This document shows positions 1-10,925 of a DNA stretch of 64,000 nt, in pieces. The translations under genes were made by a program, and so were the position numbers. This DNA comes from Adineta vaga. Taxonomy: Eukaryota > Rotifera. The stretch covers positions 3,534,001 through 3,598,000 of the forward strand of contig CP075497.1 in the NCBI GenBank assembly GCA_021613535.1, given 5' to 3'. Positions within the stretch are counted from its first letter, which is position 1, and each line of letters opens with the position of its first letter. The notes below the pieces were generated by a model that saw only the letters and a program-made list of their open reading frames with translations, was not told the origin of the DNA and searched no databases.

Positions 1-831
1 ACATCCGTTTTTATCTAGTATGTTTTTATTCTTTCTCTTCATCTTTCTACTAAAACTGATTGATTCATGACAGAAATGTCACTGTTACCTCAACAGTTGT
101 GTAATTCAACTAATGTTCACTCATGAACCTGAACAAGAAATTTGATAGCTTATAAACAGTAGTATTTCGAATATTTTACGTAATGCAACGAACTAAAATA
201 CTATTTTTATTCATAAAAATTCATCGGTAGCAATGACTATGGACTTTTGAACTGATAAAATACATTCTCATTTCAATTCGTGTCTCAAAACTATTCGTTT
301 CCGTTTGTTCAATCTTTATCATAGTATAGGTAAATCATTGTGCATGAAAAATTCTATTTGACTATAAATATAAAAAGACATTTTTTCTTGAAAAGAAGTA
401 TGCTTAAAACCCGCATATCCTTTAACAATAGCCGTGTGAAATAAACACGTCTAAACGATAATATTTTGCTTGTCATCACACATGAAAGATTTCTTTGTAT
501 CCATCTTGATAAATCTCCTTGCATTAACTGAAATCTTTTTCGGTACTTCTTTCTTCCACCAGAATAAGAACGATTCACTACACTTAATACATTAATGAAA
601 GATTTAAATGAGATCTTGGCATGATAGTTAATACTGTAGTGGTGTTAATGAAAGATTATGTGATTTGTACATCGGATATCCGTATGTGAAAGAAACTTCT
701 TAGTGCGCAAAAATAAAACTGTGCGTACATTAACACTTCTTTCTTTCTTTCCTTTCTTTCTTTTTTTGGAAAGTATAAAAGAGTTTGTTACTTGGCCATT
801 GTATTCAATTTAGTAGGTAATCTTGTACAAA
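1..831. other. 5' flank of the guanylate cyclase gene, no gene seen
   Basis: AT-rich sequence with no open frame that resembles a known protein. A TATA-like stretch (gtataaaa, about 773-780) lies some 55 nt before the cyclase ATG and directly follows a pyrimidine-rich TTTC tract. The word taatgaaagatt occurs twice (near 592 and 645). Any of this could be promoter or leader sequence, but I cannot assign it. Confidence 0.4.
737..768. repeat. (TTTC)n pyrimidine tract
   Basis: Imperfect tandem TTTC/CTTT repeat of about 32 nt. It ends in ...ggaaag roughly 60 nt before the start codon at 832. It could be a plain microsatellite, or the polypyrimidine tract of a splice or trans-splice acceptor for the downstream gene. 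Confidence 0.6.
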
Positions 832-3528
832 ATGTTTTACGGTATTATATTGGAAAGTGCACGTGATGGTGTGATTCTTTTTCATGGTGAAACTGTTTGG
901 AAACGTATTGTTCATGAACTTAAACTACCATCTGAAACATTTACTTTATTCGCACGATATGATCAGAAAATCTTATTCGACATTTGTGATTGTAAGTCTC
1001 ATCAAGCAGTGGGTCATATGATATTCATTGAAGTATCGATAATTATAGGTATGCCACATGTTTTACATGAAGGAACACCCGAATCATTTCTGGAATTCTT
1101 TGGTGAAGATTTCGTTCGTTATTTTGTCAATTTTGGTTTTGATAAAATTCTTCGAGTAGCTGGACGAACGTTACGTGATTTTCTTTTCGCTATTGACCAA
1201 TTGCATGATTCAAATCGATTTACTTTTCCACAAATGGATCAACCGTTATTTCACGTTACGGAAGAAAACGAGTCAGGTGCCACATTAGTTTACAAGTGAG
1301 TTTCTTTTTGCCTAAGCTTTTTCTTATGAACAAGAATGAAAATGATTTTTATCTATGTTCTTCGAATTTAGAAGTGTTCGTCATGGATTTGCTCGATATG
1401 CAATAGGAGGTTTGTCCGCTGCAGCTAAAACACTCTTTCAAGAACATATCAAAATGGATATTTTGCATGATTGGTCAACGAAAGAATGTAAGTTACAAAC
1501 AATAATATCACTTCATTATCAATTGATGGATATAATGATTAGATGCTCATATTGCTTTCTGGGTAGAATTTAAAAATACAGGATTTCATCAGAAACGAAT
1601 ATCGCACTTTCCATCATTGCCAGAGCTTAATGGAGTAACATTCTTTCGAGTAAGAACATGATTTTTCTCTCATTTGTAAAATAATAGAATATAAATATGA
1701 ATTCAGGTATTTCCTTTTTCGATTCTCATGGATTCAACATTACGTATTCATTGTATGGGAGAAAAAATTATGGCTGTGTTTCCAGAAGAAACTCCTCTAA
1801 TTGGACGACCACTTGATCAAGTCTTTCGACTTATTCGACCTGATATTCTTATTGAATGGGACAAAGTATATCAACATACTTTTTTCCTTAAACGCTGTTT
1901 TCTCTTCACTTCTCTCAATCGTAGGTACTTTCCTATGGTCGACATATTGTCTTTTTGATGGAAAATCGATTACAATTACGTGTTGGTCCAACAGGAAAAA
2001 TTCAACTCAAAGGACAAATGAAATACATAGAAAACAGGAATATGCTATGGTTTTTATGTCATCCAGTGTGAGTTTGATGATATTTCGTGGATGAAATAGA
2101 ATAGATGATGATTGCAGTTTAGGAAGTGCTGATGATATGATATCAGCTGGTTTACATTTGACAGATTTGAATCTGTTTGACAGTACAAGTGATCTTCTTA
2201 TAACTGGTATTCATCAAGAACGCGCTATCGAATTAGCTATTGCAAAAGTAAATCTATTACACTTTGATCACTTAAACTTACTCTATTTATTTTTAGCAAC
2301 ATATTTGGTCTATAAAATTACGAGAATCAAAAAACAAATTAATCGAATGGCGTAAGACAAGTGAACGCTTATTATATTCAATTTTACCAAAACATATTGC
2401 TATATTACTCCAATCAGGTGTTCAACCAAATTGTATTTGTGAAGTATATTCTTTCAATTGTTTTAATTTTGAAATGATTGTAAAATATAAACTATTTCTA
2501 GTCTCATCCACTTGTCACTGTTCTATTTGCATATTTAATTGATTTTAAAGCGTTAAGTCTTCAACTTGATCCAGCCAATACGATTCATTATCTTAATGAA
2601 ATAATTAATACATTCGATAAAATAGAAGACAATTATGATGTATTCAAAGTAGAAACAAAAGCAGATGCTAGTTATATGGTTGTAACTGGTCTCAGTGATC
2701 GATCACATTTAACTTCAATAAAACGAGAATCATCAACAGTACTGATAGTGTCGATTTCTTATCATTTGAATTCTTATTTGTTCGTATAGATATCTTCAGT
2801 CAATGATGATAATGCTGAGGAAGAAGATGAAGGTACAACAGCTCGAAAGAATCCATTAGGTTTTCATCAAACAGAAATCACGGCATATCTAGCAATGGAT
2901 CTTCTTGAAGCAAGTGCAAAGATTATCAATCCATTAACTGAACAACCGTTTAAAGTAAAATTCGGTAAAAATATCAAATCATTGAAATATTGATATATTT
3001 ACTCGTTAATTTCTCTAATAAAACTCTAGGTTTTCATTCTGGCACTGCAGTAGGTGGTATCGTCGGTAAGAAAAACATTCAATATTGTCTTTTCGGTGAT
3101 ACAGTTAATATGGTAAGTTATCTTCTTTGGAATAAAAATACAATTTCTCATCTAATAATGATCATTTAATTGAAGGCTAGTCGAATAACAACTAGTGGCG
3201 AAGTAAAAAATAATTATAAAATTTATATCCGAAGTTAATCGTTATGTTTCAGATTGGTCGAATACATCTCAGTGATTCATCTTTTAAATATTTATCAGTC
3301 GATAATCGTTTTGCAATTGAATATCGAGGTGAAATTGAAATGAAAGTAAGTTATCATTAGTTGCATTCTCGATAATATCATGAACTATTCTAGGGTAAAG
3401 GATCACATCCTACATATTGGCTAAAAGGTCTAGCAAAGAAACCATCTCATAATGTTATTAACAAGAGTACAACTGAGTTACGTTGTCCTTTTACAGGCAA
3501 ATCTATGGTTGACTCTAAAAATCATTGA
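832..3528 (+). CDS. GUCY1B1: Soluble guanylate cyclase, beta-type subunit (about 13 exons)
   Basis: Haem-containing NO receptor subunit that makes cGMP from GTP in the cytosol. ATG 832 (MFYGIILES) matches the family's MYGF-type start. Exon 1 (832 to about 1294) plus the next exon form the H-NOX domain: the proximal-His motif LHD is present, and the spliced YKSVR matches the YxSxR haem-propionate motif. HNOBA exons follow (VLSYGRHIVFLMEN, then IQLKGQMKYIENRNMLWF), then a signalling helix (TSERLLYSILPKHIA) and the catalytic domain from about 2500. The guanine-recognising E (KVET) and C (YCLFGDTVN) and the N and R of NMASR are present. The first metal-binding Asp is absent (VTVLFAYLIDF), as in vertebrate beta1, so activity should need an alpha partner, which is not in this window. 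An acidic insert (about 2790-2850) and one extra residue in KVETKADASYM are unusual. Stop TGA is at 3526-3528. Confidence 0.92.
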
Positions 3529-4181
3529 GGAATGTCTGTTAAATATTTTATTATTGTCATATTTAGTCGATGTGTTCAATGATCTTGAAATATATTTATT
3601 TAAAAAGAAATTCATTGTATCTTCTTTTGATTTTCACAGAAGTGATGACAAATACATGTCCAGTGTGTATCTTTTTATACGATATAATGACTCTCATCTC
3701 AATATCCTATACCTTCTTTTCTACTTGTTACAATCAAAGTCAAAGAATGCTCTCAAGAAGAAACAAATGATATGAGAAAGATATTTCACAAAATACCTCA
3801 ATGAATCTGTTCTCGAAACCATTCCTTTCTCTTACTCAATGTACCATACGAATGAAAAGCAAAGATAAAATGAAAGTTTACATTAGTTTTAACATGTTTT
3901 ATTCTATCATAATTGAATTAGACTAAATCCTATTCTTTCATGACATGCTTTTATCAATCTTCCTTCCTATGCTAGCTGTTATATATCTCACGATAATACA
4001 GATACTATCCGACGGATGGCATCTCCTTAGAATGAAACGAAATTGATAAAAAATAAAGATGATGTTACTTATCTTAGTTTGTTTAAACCAATGAAATTGT
4101 CTTCCACACTATACCCTCTTTCTCTATTTTCGTTATCAATTCAGTTGGTTTTGCAAATAGTTAAAGTTTTGTTGAAATATC
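3529..4181. other. Intergenic: cyclase 3' end to VPS45 5' end
   Basis: AT-rich, with short open frames that have no recognisable content. A pyrimidine-rich run ending in ttatcaattcag (AG at 4143-4144) lies 37 nt before the VPS45 ATG and looks like a splice or trans-splice acceptor. Confidence 0.45.
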
Positions 4182-6928
4182 ATGACAAATCTGAATGTTA
4201 TTGAAGCTGTCCGATTTTACATCAATCGAATGATCGAAGATTGTGGTCAAAGTATTAAGGGACTCGTCATGGATAAAGAAACAGTTAAGAATACGAGAAC
4301 TGAATTTTTAGCAAATCTCGTTTTTCTTTTTCTTTTTATTCAAGTCATCGATTGTCAGTATGGTTTATGCTCAATCCGAAATTCTTCAGAAAGAAGTATT
4401 TCTTTTCGAACGTATTGATGTTGCTGGACAGAGATCATTGAAACATCTTACTGCTATATGTTTTCTAAGGCCAACAGAAGAAAATATTCAAGCATTAATA
4501 CGTGAATTACAAGAACCAAAATATGGCAGTTATTTCATTTGTAAGTTTTATATTTTGCAAATTTATTAGAGGAATATTTCTTTTTCAGATTTCACAAATT
4601 TTGTTGAATTGAATGATATCAAAAGTTTAGCAGAAGCAGATGAATATGAATGTGTACGTGTTATACAAGAATTTTATGCTGATTATTTGGCAATAAATCC
4701 ACATTTATATTCACTTAACATTCCAATGACTTATCAAGTAAAACTGATAGATCAGTGAGAAAAAAAAACGATCTATATAACGTTACTTTCTTCTATTGAT
4801 CAGAAAAATTATGAATGGAATGATAATCTTCTTCGTCGAACAGTACAAGGACTTGTTTCATTATTATTATCATTACGAAAGAAAAGTGCGACAATTCGAT
4901 ATCAGAAATCATCATATATGTCAGGAATGCTTGCCGAGAAATTAGCAGTAAATAAACTAAAACACTCTTTGATAAATAATACTATTTATCTATTAATAGA
5001 ATACTCTTCGACGTCAACTTGATTTTAACGCATCAAATATTAATGAAACAAGTCAAACGGTCGTTTTAATTGTTGATCGACGTGAAGATGCTATAACTCC
5101 ATTACTTAATCAAGTTAAATTGATTTTTATTTGCCAAATTTCTTACTGTTCTTCTCATTGTTTTAGTGGACATATCAAGCGATGGTTCATGAATTAATTG
5201 GTATAAAAAATAATCGTGTTAATCTTAGTCAAGTACCAGGAGTTACAAAAGAACTTGAAGAAGTTGTTATGAATGCTGAATATGATGAATTCTACGCTGA
5301 TGTAAAGAAGATTATCTTAGTAAAATCTAATTCATTTTGTTTTTCTTCTTTTTATCGCTATTAGAATCTCTACAATAGTTTTGGTGAGATAGCAACGAAT
5401 ATCAAAAGTTTAATGGAACATTTTCAAGAAAAACATAAAAGTCAGTCGAAAATTGAATCAATTACTGACATGAAGGTATGAACATTTATTTGTATTAAAG
5501 ATGACAATATTATTCTGCATAATAATTTTTGTTGATTTAATTCGCCATTTTTCATTGAAATAAGAAAGATTATTAGTTCCTACGGATGAGTTCTTAATCG
5601 ATGATTAATTGACTTAGTAGTTTATCCAAACTTCATAAATCGATCGATCGATCGATCGATGGAGACTATTTACGATCGGAAAGTTGCGAGAATGAGCATT
5701 TGAATTGATGATTTATTATACTATTTCATTCTATCATATGCATGTATTTTATGAATCTTCGTTGATGAAAATCTAAACTTAGTAATGAAACTTTCCGAAA
5801 GAAAAATTGTAATTCACAAGGGAATTTCAATGTATTTTTCTGATCCAATCGAAATATTTTTCGCCAAATTGAATTTCATCATCACTCTATATAATATAAT
5901 TTTAGACTTTTGTTGAAAGTTATCCACAATTTAAAAAACTTTCCGGTACTGTTTCAAAACACGTTACAATTGTTAGTGAATTATCACGTCTTATTGGTCT
6001 TCATCATCTTCTTGAAACTAGTGAAACCGAACAAAATCTTGTCTGTCAAAGTGACCATAATGAAATTGTTCAAGTAGATATTTACATAGGATATTCACTT
6101 AAAATCTCTTCTGATTTTTTCTCGATCAACTAGAAAATAAAACAATTAATTAAAGATAATAATATTCGTGATGAAGATATTCTTCGATTAATCTGTTTAT
6201 ATGCATTACGTTACGAACGTCGTAATGGTAATGAAATCAATTCATTAAAACAAGAAGTACAAAAATACCGTCAGTTCTCGAATAAATATCTTCAAGTAAT
6301 GAATTGTATACACTCATGTCAAATCAAATATTTATTACTTTTTCTTAGTTTATGCAAACTATTCTTCATTATGGTGGAGAAAAATTTCGACAAGCTGATT
6401 TATTCAATACACAAACATCAATGGCTATTACACGAAATTTCATTCGAGGATTGAAAGTATGAAATGAATTTTAAAATAGTCTCTCGAGAGATATTAATCA
6501 TCTATCTTATTCAGGGTGTAGACAATGTCTATGCACAACATATTCCATTGATAAAAGATTTACTTGAACAATTATTACGTGGTAAACTCAAGGACACATT
6601 ATATCCGAGTGTTAGTTCAAAAGATCAAATCAATTCAACTAGTCATTATACAACAAGTCAACAGAATCAATTTCAACAACAAGGACAACTAATCAAGTAA
6701 AGTTATTCGTCTATCATTGTACGGACATAGAAAAGATTGTAATTTCCGTTCGAATTTTCTAGGCCAAGTGAAATTATTGTTTTTGTCATTGGTGGAATTA
6801 CATATGAAGAATCATATCATATTCATATGATGAATAAACAAGGTGCACGAATTATATTGGGTGGATCGTATATACATAATTTTTCATCATTCATCGATGA
6901 AGTACTTGCTGGAGTATCTATGAGTTAA
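4182..6928 (+). CDS. VPS45: VPS45, Sec1/Munc18-family protein of endosomal fusion
   Basis: SM protein that binds syntaxin-type SNAREs and drives fusion at early endosomes and the trans-Golgi network together with RAB5 effectors. The reading frame aligns with animal VPS45 from end to end. It begins [18 protein letters not shown] (four residues longer at the N-terminus than the human protein), continues [21 protein letters not shown], then SLAEADEYE and [18 protein letters not shown], the domain-3a signature [18 protein letters not shown], and ends with [19 protein letters not shown]. About ten introns are short; one near 5478-5906 is about 430 nt. Expected length is about 580 residues, close to the human 570. 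No frame break was seen. TAA is at 6926-6928. Confidence 0.95.
5639..5660. repeat. (ATCG)n microsatellite in a VPS45 intron
   Basis: Twenty-two nucleotides of perfect ATCG repeat, self-complementary and therefore able to form a hairpin, inside the unusually long VPS45 intron. Confidence 0.85.
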
Positions 6929-7251
6929 TCTTCAATATCGAATAATTGGCTTTTATAAAAATAATATTCATCTATATTCATTGAAATAAATAAATATATA
7001 TATATATATACATGTGCGTGTGTGGGTGTTTAATAATGATTTATTCATGGAGAGAAAAACAATATCAGATCTATGGATAAAGTGACAGTTCATTGATCAT
7101 GAACAGATAGATATGTTGACGATGAATGAAGAATAAAAGACAAGTTCTTTCTTTTCTTTTTTATTTGATATTTAGCGAAAGATGAGGAGAGAGAATAGCA
7201 CAGAAGAAAAAAAGAAGTTATGAATGTAGCAAATTCGACATTTTCACTCTG
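6929..7251. other. Intergenic after VPS45
   Basis: Contains aataaataaa near 6986-6995, a likely polyadenylation signal for VPS45, followed by a (TA)n run. No coding content was recognised. Confidence 0.45.
6994..7011. repeat. (TA)n microsatellite
   Basis: Uninterrupted TA repeat followed by a GT-rich stretch (gtgcgtgtgtgggtg), just after the VPS45 polyadenylation signal. Confidence 0.8.
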
Positions 7252-7354
7252 ATGATTGAACGTTTGTCATCGTTGCCGCCGTCGCCGTCTTTTCATGCCA
7301 TAATAGAGCAGAAAAACGACACCGATCAGTCGACAATAGATCAAACAATATTAA
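7252..7354 (+). CDS. Candidate alternative first exon 1 of the FFAT-motif gene
   Basis: Open from ATG 7252 to a strong donor (A|gtaagt at 7355). It encodes 34 residues starting MIERLSSLPPSPSFHAIIEQ. It is locally less AT-rich than its surroundings. It ends in phase 1, the phase needed to join the shared exon at 13727. It has no signal peptide or membrane segment and no recognised similarity. It may instead be untranslated leader. Confidence 0.3.
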
Positions 7355-8057
7355 GTAAGTATCGATGATGTATATTCATTTGATAGTAGTATTTAAACCT
7401 TGAATATTTTACGACAGGTTTATTATCAAAGAAAAGTGAAAGTAAATACATTTTTTCTCTTATATTTTCTGTCGTATCATATATTTATGGATACTTAAGT
7501 TTGTCTCTCTCTGTCTGTCTCTGATTCTCCCCTTCCACTTCCTTATTTTCAGTAAAACTAACAGTCTTCAATGAATATGTTAGCAAGAGACGAAAGACTG
7601 TGTTGTAATGATTAACAATGGCAGTAAGCAAGCATCAAGAACGTGGAGACGAAGAGAAAAGAGCGTTTCATAAACGCGTGTGCTTAATGAGATGCTGTTC
7701 TTGCGTTCTTTTTTTGCAAATATATATATATACGTTGCTAGCTGACGGCAGGCACAAACATAAAACCGCTTCTATTGAAATTGCCTATTGCCAAGCATCC
7801 GAACCATAGCACGATCAGTTGATGACGTAGAAAAAGAAAATCTTTTTTTCTCGTTTTTTTCTTCTATATGTGTGTCTTCATCCGTCTTTCTTCTCTTGTT
7901 CTTCTTCTCGCTCGTTGATTTCTATCAAGCTTCTATGTCTTTAACGTCTAGAAAATAGATAAACAAGATAGAATAGAAGACCTTGTTATTGCTATTTCTC
8001 TTCATATTTTCTGGCTTGAGCTGATTTCTCACTTGTTGATATTTTGCCGATAACCAT

Positions 8058-8681
8058 GTGTTTCGTAATTACTTACACCAATCAACACTGTTATTGGGAA
8101 TAGCAATGCAATTATCGGCGGTTTCGCCGATATCGAAAACATATTCACGAACAATGAAAACGACTCATCTATTGATTCAAGTAGGTATTTTAACTAGAAT
8201 GGATGATAAACGTTTTTATTCATTGTTCTATGTATCTTTATGTACATACAAGTCTCGATGTCTAATGACCTTTAGCTGGAAATCGTATATGTAATTTACT
8301 ATTGTGACAGTTAAAAGATTTACATATCCTTCATGATACTTATTCAATTCATTGTCTTCTTCTTCTTCCTCTTCTTCGTTTTCAAGGAAATGATAATTAC
8401 GTAAATGAGAGAAGTGATGTTAAGATGAAAAGATTAAGAGTTCTACTTCCTTCTCTTGTTCTTTCATTTGACAAGAGAAACGATTGTTATTCATTGTATC
8501 TTTTACTAACTATGAAGATTTGATTCATTTATTTTTTGTTAGGTAGTATCCAGTGAGACATTAACACGATTAATAAACCGTGAACGGTTCATTGTACTAC
8601 AGCCACAATGTGTAATGCGTGCATTTCAAATATGTATTTATCTGCCACCATTATATGACGATCCGTGGCTTATATTCAAAG
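8058..8681 (+). CDS. Two unassigned coding-like exons (candidate alternative start 2)
   Basis: Two exons join in frame. The first ends at 8181 (...THLLIQ|gtaggt) and contains ATGs at 8107 and 8158; the frame stays open upstream to 8058. The second runs 8553-8681 after ttgttag and reads VVSSETLTRLINRERFIV... to ...LPPLYDDPWLIFK, ending in phase 1 at G|gtaaat. I do not recognise the protein. The phase permits splicing to 13727, so it may be another N-terminus for the downstream gene, or a small independent gene whose remaining exons I could not find. The 370-nt intron between the two holds nothing recognisable. Confidence 0.35.
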
Positions 8682-9733
8682 GTAAATTGATCTAACATAT
8701 CATGTATGCTTCCCTATTAATGTCAAATAAAAAGAAACGTTAGAAGAGAGTTGAAGTATATTGTTTGCTTTTAAATAATAAATAAGTTATAATAGAGTTT
8801 CTTATTAAATATTCTTACGTTAGAAAACTATGGTATCCTATCAACAACACATCAATTTCACTTTCTCGAATGATTTGATTGCATAAGAATCGAATAGATC
8901 TTTCAACGTTAAATCAATATTCTTTCTCACTCTATCAAAATATCGTAGTAGTTTTAACAGAAAATGATAGATAGATGAATGATATATAGATAATAATGAT
9001 TAACCGCCTACATCAGTTTCTCTTCTATATATGTTTCCAATTCAGATGATAATCTCACCATGCATATATAACCTTAGTTCGTCTACTATGATTTTTCTAT
9101 GATTCTGCTAGCAATTAGTGCTTGCTGTCGTTTTGTGACACATCTTTATTACTAGTTTTGTTGATTAACGATAGAAATAGTCTTTGGAATTATGTTTATT
9201 TGTTTGTTTATTAATCTTTAATAGTCGCCGATCATCCCTTGTTACTATTTATTATCTTGTCTAGATAGTTTAGTTTGTTATTATAGTTCAGATGGAACGA
9301 CAGACGTCAAGAAAAGAAATAAAAGAAAACACTTGTCGTTTGTCGCCTAAAGACGATGGTGTTATCATATCATAATTCATGAGGTATTGATTAATCTATT
9401 GGGCAGAGAAAGTCGATCAATCTATCGAAAAAACATTGGTATATATACTGTTATTTCTATCTATGGAGAAAAAACAAAAAACAAAGAAATAAGAGATAGC
9501 CGGATAACGCCTATATTCTTCTTCGTTAAGCTTTCATCATTAAATCAAGAAGAGGCAGATGTTGTAAGTGATAACGAGACGAAGAAGGAGGAAATATTTG
9601 TCAGTCTATCACAGATATTCAATCCTCATTTCGGCAAGTGTTTCTTTGTATACATATATATATATATACAAAAGATTTATACAATGTTAGTATCAATGTA
9701 TTGACAAATATATCAATTAATTCGCATATATTT
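8682..9733. other. Non-coding stretch between candidate first exons
   Basis: Dense stop codons in all frames apart from one short open frame (9387-9704) of low-complexity character. A TA run lies near 9655-9668. No gene supported. Confidence 0.4.
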
Positions 9734-9824
9734 ATGATTATGATCGGTACGATAAAACAAAAGTGGAATCGTATAACAAAACTTTTCTTAACAATATGTA
9801 TTATACATGCTATTATTGAATATG
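9734..9824 (+). CDS. Candidate alternative first exon 3 (signal-anchor-like)
   Basis: ATG 9734 to donor G|gtaagt at 9825 encodes 30 residues: a basic stretch (GTIKQKWNR), then a hydrophobic core (LFLTICIIHAIIEY), the layout of a signal peptide or signal anchor. It ends in phase 1. No downstream exon was found closer than 13727. Confidence 0.35.
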
Positions 9825-10789
9825 GTAAGTTAACAAAAAAAGAAAAAACTGAATTTGTCTATTGGAAATTAGGAGAACATGTTATTATGTTTGATTCTTC
9901 TGTCTACTTAATTATGGACAGATAATTTCGTTTAGATTTGTTTTCAAGGTTATGTTAATAAATCTACATAAGGAAAGAGATATTTCTCGAGAGAATTAAC
10001 GATTTTCCTAGGAAATTCATCAGTCTATACAAATCGAACGGATGTATAGATTGTGCAATGCTCACAGAACAAACAATTCTATATGTCACATATGAATCTT
10101 TATTATAATAAAATGATTCTTAATAGATATTTCTTCAATAGAATTTTCGGAACAATTAATAATATATAAACAAGAATGACATTCTCTGTACATTATCATA
10201 ACTAATTATGATCAATTTTCCGTTTTCTTACTCTCTTTAGAACAAACGAAATGATAGAGTCTAGACTAGCTAAATGTAGATGTTTTCTAATGTTCACTTA
10301 GGATCGTTACTATGATGTAAGATCTGATATAGATTATCTCTTAGCCTCGAACTTTTGTCATTGACATTTGCTTCTGTATCCCGTATGACTAGAAGAAATG
10401 AATCAATCTGTTAAGTCATATTGTTTATATCTCTATTTTATTGATCTTTAGATCTCCTAAACAGAAATTCATCTTTTCTCTTTTAATCCATTCAATTTGT
10501 CTATAGTATTCTTTAGTTATTTGATTTATCACTAATAAAACTGTATTGACTATACAGATTATTTTTATGTACGACTAACTACAGTATGATGTGTTTGTTT
10601 GCGTACTGAAAGAGAGAAAAAAAATGGATGCACACGTCATCAGAAGATATGTGTTCGATACAACTATACGTATATGTGCGCATGATCGAGAAAACGTTTA
10701 TTTGATGACATCATAAATCGTAGTGTCCACAGTTGCAGAAAGCAGAATTGCCGGACGGGCGTTTTATACCTCATTAATCGTTCTCGCTT
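9825..10789. other. Non-coding stretch between candidate first exons
   Basis: AT-rich with frequent stops; nothing recognised. The 120 nt before 10790 are somewhat richer in G and C (cagaattgccggacgggcg) and include a TATA-like tttatacc, which could be a promoter. Confidence 0.35.
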
Positions 10790-10925
10790 ATGTTGAGCTT
10801 CAGTGTTTTATCATTTTTGTTCATCATACCCATTTCTTTGACGAATATTGTTGTTAAAGAAACGGATGATTATGTTGATATGACAATTGGAATTTTACAT
10901 GATTCATCTGAAGAAGATTTAACTG
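10790..10925 (+). CDS. Candidate alternative first exon 4 (signal peptide)
   Basis: ATG 10790 to donor G|gtaagt at 10926 encodes 45 residues. They start with a convincing signal peptide (MLSFSVLSFLFIIPISLTNI), followed by an acidic segment (VKETDDYVDM, then HDSSEEDLT). It ends in phase 1. Spliced to the shared exon at 13727 it would give a type I single-pass protein with a short acidic lumenal segment. No other in-frame downstream exon was found between here and 13727. Confidence 0.4.

Noticed and set aside
832-3528. Cyclase as a pseudogene because the catalytic Asp is missing
   Set aside because: Beta subunits of soluble guanylate cyclase normally lack that Asp (FSGIVGF in vertebrates). The frame is intact and the haem and guanine-binding residues are kept.
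5639-5660. ATCG repeat as a restriction-type or protein-binding palindrome array
   Set aside because: Simple microsatellite inside an intron; nothing ties it to a function.
7618-7809. Short open frame starting MAVSKHQERG
   Set aside because: Low coding character and a TA repeat inside the frame; no phase-1 donor like the other candidate first exons.
9387-9704. 105-codon open frame
   Set aside because: No homology, composition follows local AT content, it ends in a TA microsatellite, and no convincing splice sites give it a partner.
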